Assembly: GCA_003551945.1 (NCBI GenBank)
Contig: PUNZ01000053.1
Coordinates: 1-14,531, forward strand
DNA length: 14,531 nt
Direction of reading: 5' to 3'
Source of the DNA: Halovenus sp.
GTDB lineage: Archaea; Halobacteriota; Halobacteria; Halobacteriales; Haloarculaceae
Both the position numbers and the translations under genes were made by a program. Numbering within the stretch: the stretch's first letter is position 1; each line of letters opens with the position of its first letter. The notes beneath the pieces were generated by a model. It was given only the letters and a program-made list of their open reading frames with translations. It had not been told where the DNA came from and did not search any database. Below are positions 6,686 through 12,181 of this stretch, in pieces.

Positions 6686-8119
6686 ATGAGCGAGCCATTC
6701 GTTGTCGTCGGTGGCGATGCGGCCGGACTGAGCGCAGCGAGTAAATGCAAACGTGAAGACCCGGACCGTGAGGTTATCGTCTACGAGAAAAGCCAGTGGA
6801 TTTCGTTTGCTCACTGTGGGATGCCTTATTATGTGAAAGGGGAAGTTGACCGGCTAGCCGATATGCTGTCGCTGTCGCCTGAAGCGGTGGCCGAACGAGA
6901 GATAACCCTCAACCGTCATCACGAAGTCGTTGCTGTCGACCCAACGAAGCAGGTTGTCACCGTCAGGGCAGAAGCCGAAACCGTCGAACAGCCCTACGGT
7001 GACCTATTGATTGCCACCGGGGCACGAGCACGAACGAAACCAGTCGATGGGACAGCGTATGAGAGCGTCTACACGATGCATTCGATGGATACAGCAGCCG
7101 AACTACGTGCCCACCTTATTTCACCGGAGACAGCGACGGCGGACGATGACGCCTTCGAGGCGGCGTACGCATCAGTGGATGTCAGCGATGCACTAGCTCG
7201 TGAGCCACCAGAAACGGTTGCAATCGTCGGCGGTGGCTACGTTGGCATCGAAATGGCGGAGGCGTTTCGAGCACATGGCCTCGAAACCCATCTCTATCAG
7301 CGCTCGGACATGCTCGTTCCACCGTTTGGGGAGGCAGTCAGCGAACAGGTCAAAGAAACGCTAGAATCGAATGGCGTAACAGTCCACCTAGAGACCTCCA
7401 TCGATGCTCTCGACGGGGCAGACGATGTTGAGGCGGTGGTAACCGAAGATAACAGACAGCCGGTCGACCTCGTCTTGCTTGGTATCGGTATCGAACCCAA
7501 CACCGAACTCGTTGCCGACACGGCAATCGAGTGTGGTGAGTCCGGGGCAATCGCCATCGACGACTATGGACGGACCTCCCTGCCGAATGTCTACGCGGCA
7601 GGCGACTGTGCCGAAAAGCGCCACACAGTCACGGGCGAGCCAGCGTGGGTTCCGCTGGGGCTAACCGCCAATCGAGCAGGCCGGGCAATTGGACAGACGG
7701 TTGCCGGTGACCCCGAGCCAGTCGGGAAGATTGCAGGGACAGCAGTCCTGAAAGCCTTCGAACTCGAATGTGGGCGGACCGGGCTCGTTGACCACGAAAC
7801 AGCGACGGAAGCTGGATTCGACCCCGTCTCGGAAACCATAACGGCAGGCTCTCGGTCGGGCTACTATCCCGGTAACGCCGAGACAACCGTGACGCTCGTT
7901 GCCGACCGTTCCAGCGGGCAGTTGCTGGGCGGGACAATTGTCGGAACGGATAGAGCAGCCATCCGCATCAATCAGGTCGCAACAGCGCTCGAAGCAGGCA
8001 TGACTGTCGGTGAGTTCGAACAGCTTGACCTCGGCTATGCGCCCCCGTTTAGCCCGGTCTGGGACCCGACGCTGGTTGGGGCGAAAGTACTGAGCGGACA
8101 GCTTGACACCGACCGATAA
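6686..8119 (+). CDS. CoA-disulfide reductase / NADH oxidase-like flavoprotein
   Basis: FAD- and NAD(P)H-dependent pyridine nucleotide-disulfide oxidoreductase of 477 residues, acting in the cytoplasm. It has an N-terminal FAD Rossmann motif (VVVGGDAAGLSAAS, from residue 6) and the single redox cysteine C44 in ISFAHCGMPYY, as in CoA-disulfide reductases and NADH oxidases/peroxidases. The NAD(P)H-binding motif is VGGGYVGIE (181-189), and the second FAD motif is NVYAAGDCAE (301-310). The C-terminal dimerisation domain has GYYPG (392-396) and YAPPFSPVWDP (451-461), which favours the CoA-disulfide reductase branch. A 25-30 residue acidic insertion precedes the NAD(P)H domain (about 145-174). Likely role is thiol redox balance, reducing CoA or related disulfides, possibly polysulfide or oxygen. 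The exact electron acceptor is not determined by sequence. It converges on the next gene with six bases between stops. Confidence 0.88.
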   Translation: MSEPFVVVGGDAAGLSAASKCKREDPDREVIVYEKSQWISFAHCGMPYYVKGEVDRLADMLSLSPEAVAEREITLNRHHEVVAVDPTKQVVTVRAEAETVEQPYGDLLIATGARARTKPVDGTAYESVYTMHSMDTAAELRAHLISPETATADDDAFEAAYASVDVSDALAREPPETVAIVGGGYVGIEMAEAFRAHGLETHLYQRSDMLVPPFGEAVSEQVKETLESNGVTVHLETSIDALDGADDVEAVVTEDNRQPVDLVLLGIGIEPNTELVADTAIECGESGAIAIDDYGRTSLPNVYAAGDCAEKRHTVTGEPAWVPLGLTANRAGRAIGQTVAGDPEPVGKIAGTAVLKAFELECGRTGLVDHETATEAGFDPVSETITAGSRSGYYPGNAETTVTLVADRSSGQLLGGTIVGTDRAAIRINQVATALEAGMTVGEFEQLDLGYAPPFSPVWDPTLVGAKVLSGQLDTDR

Positions 8120-8125
8120 ACGCTG

Positions 8126-8638
8126 TCAAAGCACGCCAAGAAGCGAAAAGCCAAACAGTGACGCAAGAACCAGTCCAACAGTCCACAGCGCAATACTGAC
8201 TGACATCCATGCGATAATCGCCCAGTGTCGGCTCCCAGCAACAAGCGCGACGAGAGCTGCAATGTGGACGCCTGTGAGTATCGGGCCAGCAAACGATACG
8301 CCAGCCACGCCGTAACGGTCCCACAGTCGTCGTGCGCGCTGATACCGACCGCTTTCGCTTTTGTCGCGGTCACTACGCCAGAGTCGTGTAATCCAGCGAT
8401 ACCCGAGAACAAAAGCCACTACGGAGCCAGCATTACCGGCGAAAGCCACAACCCCTGTGATGACTGGGTTCAGTCCAAGTCCGATGGCAATCGGCACGAC
8501 GACCAGAATCTCAACCACGGGAATTGCTGCGAAGAGAAAAACGAGTGCGTACTGGATGAAGCCGGTTGAATCATCAAGTGCGGCTTCGATATCAAGCACG
8601 AACGGAACAAGTCCATCGATGAATGCCCCAGCAAACAC
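8126..8638 (-). CDS. Small multidrug export family (COG2426) membrane protein
   Basis: Integral membrane protein of 170 residues with about four or five hydrophobic segments. It resembles the Sm_multidrug_ex/COG2426 family: a PVVEILVVVPIAIGLGLNP core (residues 40-58) with the conserved glutamate E43, a GN.G..V helix, a basic-acidic loop (85-110), then GPILTGVHIAALVAL. The family name comes from one early assignment, and transport of drugs is not established. GTG 8638 is the start; a purine-rich AAGGAG tract lies about nine bases upstream. The gene converges on the flavoprotein gene with no room for a separate terminator. Family membership is fairly sure, function is not. Confidence 0.8.
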   Translation of the reverse strand: MFAGAFIDGLVPFVLDIEAALDDSTGFIQYALVFLFAAIPVVEILVVVPIAIGLGLNPVITGVVAFAGNAGSVVAFVLGYRWITRLWRSDRDKSESGRYQRARRLWDRYGVAGVSFAGPILTGVHIAALVALVAGSRHWAIIAWMSVSIALWTVGLVLASLFGFSLLGVL

Positions 8639-8721
8639 GTGTATGGCTCCTTACCATCGAGACGCTCCTGAGTGTTCTGATATGCGGGCAACGATTTCTA
8701 ACTCGGACAAAAGCGCGTCAG

Positions 8722-9288
8722 TTATCGGTTCGAGCCATCTCTGGAAACATCACCTGGCGAACCGTCGTCTTCGGGATTGCTATCTTTTCCCTCGGAGCGG
8801 TCTGTGCCTTCAGCGCCTGAGCTCCTTCCTGCGGACCGAGTTGCTCGCCCGCGGTTGTGGGCCCTCCCTCGCTGCTCAGAGTCAGCAGGCGTATTGCTTT
8901 CCTGTCTTTTCGGTGGTACTTTCTGGCTGCTGTGTCTAGGCGTTTCTCCGCTCGTGTGCTGTGATTGGCTGCGTTGTGGGGGTTGGTGCTGCTGTGTTGC
9001 TGGTCGTGTCGTCTGGTGTGACTGTGGCGTAGTGCGATACTGTCTGCCCCCGCTGTAGCCTCCACTATCTGAAGATGAACCGGCGTTCCCACTGCGTGCC
9101 GCACGGTTACCACGCTCAACGGCATCGGCAATCACCTTATACTGCAATCCAAGGAACCCAGCGGCGTAGGTCAGTATTCCAAGCAGTGCAAAGACTCCAC
9201 CAAGGAACACCTGTCCGCCGCTTTGTCCAGCTGCACCGCCACCACCGATTGCAGCCCCGATAAAAAACAAAATGCCGCCAAGAAACAC
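8722..9288 (-). CDS. Hypothetical membrane protein with Ser/Gln/Arg-rich tail
   Basis: I do not recognise this 188-residue protein. The first 55 residues contain two glycine-rich hydrophobic helices (FLGGILFFIGAAIGG and FLGGVFALLGILTYAAGFLG), followed by LQYKVIADAVERG. From about residue 60 to the end it is a low-complexity tail rich in Ser, Gln, Arg, Thr and Pro with almost no hydrophobic residues, likely disordered. The start is doubtful. The listed GTG lies inside the first helix, and the same frame is open upstream to a TAG at 9376-9378 with plausible coding (YGFRIIGYLVGI) but no ATG, GTG or TTG. Either the start is unusual or the 5' end is damaged. The membrane part looks real; the tail is less certain. 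Confidence 0.55.
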   Translation of the reverse strand: MFLGGILFFIGAAIGGGGAAGQSGGQVFLGGVFALLGILTYAAGFLGLQYKVIADAVERGNRAARSGNAGSSSDSGGYSGGRQYRTTPQSHQTTRPATQQHQPPQRSQSQHTSGETPRHSSQKVPPKRQESNTPADSEQRGRAHNRGRATRSAGRSSGAEGTDRSEGKDSNPEDDGSPGDVSRDGSNR

Positions 9289-9435
9289 AATGCCAACTAG
9301 ATAGCCAATGATTCTGAACCCGTACTTAATCCCCTCAACGGTGTTAACTATACCATTCCAATTAGCCCTTCGTGCCTAAGGATGTATCTAGAGGCGACGC
9401 TTGTCAGTACAGTCGGCTAACGAACAGAGAATAGT

Positions 9436-9440
9436 AAAAA
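9436..9440 (-). terminator. Oligo-T terminator after the phasin-like gene
   Basis: Read on the minus strand, a T5 run begins four bases after the TAA stop of the phasin-like gene, with no clear hairpin, typical of archaeal termination. The remaining gap 9289-9444 holds AT-rich stretches (GTTAAC near 9343, CTTAAT near 9326) that may include the promoter of the unknown membrane protein. Confidence 0.4.
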
Positions 9441-9444
9441 GAGA

Positions 9445-9996
9445 TTAGGCTTCGACGGCGTCGGTTGCCTGCTCGGTCATATCGCGCATCTGGTTGGCCA
9501 TATCATCAAGCTGTGCTTGGAGTTCGTCTGCCTGCTCTTCAAGCTCTTCGACAGCTTCGACCGACTGCTCTTCGAAGTCTTCGTGGAGTTCAACAAGTGA
9601 GGCAACGAACTCATCGAAGGCGTCAAGATACTCATCGTTGAGTTCATCGTATGAGTCGAGTCCGTCTTTGAGTTCACTGTGTAGGTTCTCGAATACCTCA
9701 GCATGGTTGTCGAGGACAGTCTCGTACTGGTCGTCAACGGTTGTACGAAGTTCCGTCGTTGCATCCTCAGCACCAGGGACGGCACCCTCGAACGCATCAA
9801 GCACGCTGTGGAGAGTCTCCTGTTGCAATTCGACGAGTTTTCGCTGGGCGGATTCCTGGGCGTCGACGCTGTCGACGGCTGCCGAACCGATCCGCTGCTG
9901 GAAGTCCATTGCCTGTGCGACGGCGTTCTGTCCCTGCTCGATTGTTTTGCGCTGCAGTTCGAACGTTGTTTTGACCGGGCTGGTGTAATCTGTCAT
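9445..9996 (-). CDS. Phasin-like acidic coiled-coil protein
   Basis: Soluble, highly acidic, almost entirely helical protein of 183 residues without cysteine. The N-terminal 60 residues (FELQRKTIEQGQ, MDFQQRIG, then QRKLVELQQETLHSVLDAF) resemble haloarchaeal phasins and PhaE-type proteins that coat polyhydroxyalkanoate granules. The C-terminal third is a heptad-rich Glu/Leu coiled coil (EELEEQADELQAQLDDMANQ, about 148-167). The likely role is a granule- or membrane-associated structural protein. The phasin call rests on overall look, not a decisive motif, and no phaC/phaE synthase lies in this window. ATG 9996 sits about 29 bases from a strong TATA box (TTTATATA). The gene is divergent from the TbsP-type regulator and shares an 11-bp promoter element with it. 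A generic coiled-coil protein is the alternative. Confidence 0.65.
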   Translation of the reverse strand: MTDYTSPVKTTFELQRKTIEQGQNAVAQAMDFQQRIGSAAVDSVDAQESAQRKLVELQQETLHSVLDAFEGAVPGAEDATTELRTTVDDQYETVLDNHAEVFENLHSELKDGLDSYDELNDEYLDAFDEFVASLVELHEDFEEQSVEAVEELEEQADELQAQLDDMANQMRDMTEQATDAVEA

Positions 9997-10021
9997 TCTA
10001 TCCTATCATACGTCACGACAG

Positions 10022-10042
10022 TATATAAATCTTACCGTCAGA
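10022..10042 (-). promoter_or_regulatory. Phasin-like gene promoter with 11-bp shared element
   Basis: On the minus strand TCTGACGGTAA (10042-10032) is followed after two bases by a strong TATA box (TTTATATA, 10029-10022) centred about 29 bases before ATG 9996. The same 11-mer occurs at the same position in the divergent promoter. It occupies the BRE/upstream activator position, so the bound protein may activate or repress. Confidence 0.7.
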
Positions 10043-10133
10043 CTACATCTGTTACCATCCAATACCATCCAGAGCGATATTTTTGCGTTAACCGAAATAC
10101 CCTCGAAGGAACGATTACATTCCTGTTAGATTT

Positions 10134-10153
10134 TCTGACGGTAAAACTAAGTA
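10134..10153 (+). promoter_or_regulatory. tbsP promoter with 11-bp shared element
   Basis: TCTGACGGTAA (10134-10144) is followed by a TATA-like ACTAAGTA (10146-10153) centred 28 bases before ATG 10178. This is an exact 11-base match, in the same orientation relative to transcription and with nearly the same spacing, to the element in the phasin-like promoter. It suggests co-regulation and perhaps autoregulation by the TbsP-type protein. Confidence 0.65.
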
Positions 10154-10177
10154 TCGGTGTGCAGTAGTCGGCATGAC

Positions 10178-10990
10178 ATGGTTCGGTCAAATATCCACGC
10201 GGAGAGCACACGCGGGGTATTACGGGAGGGATTCGAGAAAGCAGAGGATGAACTGTTGATTGTGAACCCAAGCAAACGGCTGTTACGGGAACTCATAGAC
10301 TGCGTTCCCGAACGGGAGACGATTCACCTGCGACTGTTCGCTGACCCTGCACCCCTCAAGGCCCTGCTTGATGATTTCTTGCTGGCCAGCGCTGTTGCTG
10401 ACCTGGTCGCTGAGGGAACCTTTTCCATTCGTAACCTTGAGACGATTCCTCGACATTCTTTGCTTGTCACATCGGAGTTCGTCATCTCGCTTGTCGAAAC
10501 CGAAACCCGCGTGGCCGGCCTCACCGCAACAGACACCTCGTTTGTTTCGACTCTCTACAACGAATACGACGACCGCTGGGCCCGAGCAGAGGAGTTTTCG
10601 CTTCGAACACCGCCGCTGACAACGGTCCGAGAGACCCTAACCGAAGAGTTCGATGCCGAGACAGCCGCGGATTTCGACCGGATGCTCGATTCGCTCGACA
10701 CCGCTCGTGGCGACGGTGACGGACTCGACGAAGTAACGATATCGCTCCTCGTCGCTGCAAACAACGGACAACTACTCTATGATATCAGCCGCTGGGGTGA
10801 AGATATTCAACTGGCGAGCAAAGCAACCTTCTCACGAACGAAAAACATCCTGGAAGATGCCGGCCTCATCGAGACAGAAAAAGTACCAATAGACGTTGGC
10901 CGTCCACGCCTTCGTCTCATGCTTAACGGTTCACTCCGTGACAGCGACATTGAGACGATTAGTACACGGGCACAAGAAATACTTGTGTGA
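10178..10990 (+). CDS. tbsP: TbsP-type transcriptional regulator (DUF5821 family)
   Basis: Haloarchaeal DNA-binding regulator of 270 residues. The N-terminal domain (about 1-145) includes LLIVNP (26-31), a segment around LKALLDDFLLAS and EFSLRTPP. The C-terminal winged helix spans about 183-247, with DEVTISLLVAA, YDISRWGED, SKATFSRTK and the wing VPIDVGRPRLRL. This region matches my memory of TbsP proteins, described in Haloferax as acting with TrmB on glycolysis/gluconeogenesis genes. The protein may be a paralogue, so the symbol denotes the family. GTG 10157 would add seven residues, but the TATA-like element 28 bases before ATG 10178 supports the shorter form. It is divergent from the phasin-like gene with a shared promoter element, which suggests it controls that gene and itself. 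It converges with dodecin, 25 bases between stops. Confidence 0.8.
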   Translation: MVRSNIHAESTRGVLREGFEKAEDELLIVNPSKRLLRELIDCVPERETIHLRLFADPAPLKALLDDFLLASAVADLVAEGTFSIRNLETIPRHSLLVTSEFVISLVETETRVAGLTATDTSFVSTLYNEYDDRWARAEEFSLRTPPLTTVRETLTEEFDAETAADFDRMLDSLDTARGDGDGLDEVTISLLVAANNGQLLYDISRWGEDIQLASKATFSRTKNILEDAGLIETEKVPIDVGRPRLRLMLNGSLRDSDIETISTRAQEILV

Positions 10991-11015
10991 ACGGTTGAGT
11001 TGAACGCCCACGCAG

Positions 11016-11216
11016 CTAGTCTTCAAGTTTGAACGCGACTTCAACTTCCGCCTGATACTCCCGGCCGTCAGCGCTTGCTAACTCGACGCCAAATTCCTCT
11101 ACTTCTACCCAGTAGACGTTTTCAAGCGTCTCCTCTGCTCGGTCGATTGCATCATCAACTGCGGCATCAAACGACTCATCGCTGGACCCGATTAGTGTGA
11201 CTTTTTTGAACACCAT
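11016..11216 (-). CDS. Dodecin (flavin-binding protein)
   Basis: Small 66-residue flavin-binding protein that forms dodecameric hollow spheres and stores or buffers riboflavin/FMN in the cytoplasm. The sequence matches haloarchaeal dodecin end to end (MVFKKVTLIGSS start, DDAIDRAEET helix). It keeps the two residues known to contact flavin in Halobacterium dodecin, W36 and Q55. The frame is open upstream to 11402 and includes a diverged nuoI-tail copy, but ATG 11216 is the family start and the extension is not expected to be translated. The TATA is weak; a CTTTTT tract lies about 32 bases upstream. It is on the same strand as nuo and lies where nuoJ would be expected. Confidence 0.93.
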   Translation of the reverse strand: MVFKKVTLIGSSDESFDAAVDDAIDRAEETLENVYWVEVEEFGVELASADGREYQAEVEVAFKLED

Positions 11217-11264
11217 TGCAGGTTGAGATGACAACGGGGGAGACCAAAAAGCTAGGTGTAAGTT

Positions 11265-11312
11265 AACCCACGCCTTCCTAACCAATTCGTCTGATTCCAA
11301 CGGGTCAATATC
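11265..11312 (-). repeat. nuoI tail copy C (diverged, no stop)
   Basis: Translated on minus in the nuoI frame this reads DIDPLESDELVRKAWV, against DIDPLESREPDRKAWV in intact nuoI. Many differences fall at third codon positions (ATT/ATC, CCG/CCA, GAA/GAG, GCG/GCA). The similarity stops after the tryptophan-valine, the nuoI stop is lost, and the frame runs on into dodecin. It begins at the same GAT codon as the other copies. Confidence 0.8.
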
Positions 11313-11357
11313 CCTCCGTTTTGTTCGTCGGGTACGCTCGTTCCATCCGGGTACTAC

Positions 11358-11404
11358 GTGGCGGCAAGCCGCCACAGCGTGCAGTTGCGGGCATACCCGC
11401 AACT
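11358..11404. repeat. Two adjacent perfect hairpins in the gene-free spacer
   Basis: GTGGCGGC (11358-11365) pairs with GCCGCCAC (11368-11375). AGTTGCGGG (11383-11391) pairs with CCCGCAACT (11396-11404). The stems are 8 and 9 bp, GC-rich, with loops of 2 and 4 bases. They lie only in the spacer between tail copies C and B and are absent from the other spacer. They could be remnants of a small mobile element or RNA structures; no transposase is present. Confidence 0.6.
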
Positions 11405-11413
11405 CGCTCCTCT

Positions 11414-11541
11414 AAAAATCTGGATCAGAAAACGCTCGCTCACACGGTTCGCTCGCGTGATTACTGGTAATCTACGTCGCCGTCTCCTTCACCAACCCAT
11501 GCCTTCCTATCCGGCTCTCGTGACTCCAATGGGTCGATATC
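11414..11541 (-). repeat. nuoI tail copy B (near-identical duplicate with stop)
   Basis: Direct repeat of 11610-11738 at a distance of 197 bp. The nuoI-coding part (11461-11541) is identical over 26 codons and the stop, except one synonymous change (TAC for TAT in the penultimate sense codon). About 47 bp downstream of the stop are also shared with a few substitutions. It lacks the first 127 codons of nuoI, so it is a 3' fragment. Upstream, the frame is open for 21 more codons to a GTG at 11604, whose sequence (STRRTKR) recurs before copy C (RTRRTKR). Confidence 0.9.
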
Positions 11542-11609
11542 CTCGTGACCCCACCTTTTTGTTCGTCGGGTACTCTCGCTCCCTTCGGTCGCTTCGGGTA
11601 CCACTCCTC

Positions 11610-11738
11610 AAAAAACCTGGACCAAAAAACGCTCGCTCACACGGTTCGCTCGCGTGATTACTGATAATCTACGTCGCCGTCTCCTTCACCAACCCATGCC
11701 TTCCTATCCGGCTCTCGTGACTCCAATGGGTCGATATC
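11610..11738 (-). repeat. nuoI tail copy A (3' end of intact nuoI plus downstream spacer)
   Basis: Reference copy of the repeat. It covers codons 128-153 of intact nuoI, the stop, and about 48 bp downstream. The boundary with unique nuoI sequence is sharp, at the GAT of DIDPLES: upstream of it copies A and B share nothing. The downstream part contains two T6 runs on the minus strand that could terminate the nuo transcript. Confidence 0.88.
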
Positions 11739-12119
11739 TTTGTACCACGGGACGTTTTTCAACTGTTCTTTGTTGTATGCCAGTTCGTCTTTCGTATCGC
11801 CAACAAACTCGAAATTCTGCGTAAGCAAAATCGCGTCGACGGGACAGACTTCCTCACACAGGCGGCAGTAGATACACTGTCCGATATGCAGGTTGTACTG
11901 TTCGCCGTTTCGTTTGTCATCCATCACAATCTGGATGGTGTCGTTCGGACAGACGTTCTCACACTGGCGACACCAGATACATCGCTCCTGGCTGAATTTG
12001 TGGACACCGCGGAATCGCGGAGATACCTCCGGGGCTTCTTCCGGATATTTGACGGTAAACGTCTCACCGTCCAGTGCGTGTTTCATCGTCGTTGCCATTC
12101 CTTTGAGTACGCCAATCAT
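11658..12119 (-). CDS. nuoI: NADH dehydrogenase-like complex subunit I (2x[4Fe-4S])
   Basis: Iron-sulfur connecting subunit of the complex I-like respiratory enzyme, 153 residues, peripheral to the cytoplasmic membrane. Two [4Fe-4S] motifs are complete: C47-C50-C53 with C57 (CIWCRQCENVCP) and C82-C85-C88 with C92 (CIYCRLCEEVCP). They pass electrons toward the quinone site on NuoD/NuoB/NuoH. The start is ATG 12119; an in-frame TGA lies just upstream. The ATG overlaps the stop of a 21-codon ORF (ATGA), suggesting coupled translation. The last 26 codons are duplicated downstream. In the haloarchaeal operons I know, nuoJ follows directly; here the operon ends, which is unusual. Haloarchaeal complexes lack the NADH module (NuoEFG), so the electron donor is probably not NADH. 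Confidence 0.96.
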   Translation of the reverse strand: MIGVLKGMATTMKHALDGETFTVKYPEEAPEVSPRFRGVHKFSQERCIWCRQCENVCPNDTIQIVMDDKRNGEQYNLHIGQCIYCRLCEEVCPVDAILLTQNFEFVGDTKDELAYNKEQLKNVPWYKDIDPLESREPDRKAWVGEGDGDVDYQ

Positions 12120-12181
12120 TCGTGGTCACCTGGGTTACTTGTCCGTGTATTGGTCTCTGTCATGGTTACTGTGTCGGTCAT
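12116..12181 (-). CDS. 21-codon Thr-rich small ORF bridging nuoH and nuoI
   Basis: A tiny ORF whose ATG (12181-12179) overlaps the nuoH stop as ATGA and whose TGA (12118-12116) overlaps the nuoI ATG as ATGA. The product would be 21 residues, rich in threonine with acidic residues (MTDTVTMTETNT at the start, NPGDHE at the end), with no membrane segment. It exactly fills the gap between nuoH and nuoI. It may be a real micropeptide or serve only to keep ribosomes moving from nuoH to nuoI by termination-reinitiation. No known product; coding status is inference from the two overlaps. Confidence 0.5.
   Translation of the reverse strand: MTDTVTMTETNTRTSNPGDHE

Larger units (their letters stand above)
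11217..11657. other. 441-bp gene-free region of nuoI-tail duplications
   Basis: No intact gene was found. The region holds the dodecin upstream region (11217-11264), tail copy C, spacer 1 (11313-11460) with two hairpins, tail copy B, and spacer 2 (11542-11657). Both spacers contain TTTTGTTCGTCGGGTAC (11319-11335 and 11557-11573) and end in the same CGCTCGCTCACACGGTTCG block, so the whole unit (tail plus spacer) was duplicated. The unit period is 197 bp between A and B, and 229 bp between B and C measured on the tails. Confidence 0.8.

Noticed and set aside
8777..9058. 93-codon and overlapping 65-codon plus-strand ORFs near 8623-9058
   Set aside because: They are antisense to the unknown membrane protein's tail. 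They have hydrophobic stretches but no TATA or conserved motif. The minus-strand frame has convincing N-terminal helices.
11016..11402. A 128-codon dodecin with N-terminal extension as the real gene
   Set aside because: The dodecin family begins at MVFKK. The extension consists of repeat-derived sequence and hairpins.
11262..11738. CRISPR array or diversity-generating retroelement template/variable repeat pair
   Set aside because: Only three long units of unequal similarity exist, not short regular repeats. No Cas or reverse transcriptase gene is present, and the differences are not adenine-specific.
12050..12058. TGACGGTAA, a partial match to the 11-bp tbsP promoter element
   Set aside because: It lies inside nuoI coding sequence away from any TATA box and matches only nine of eleven bases.
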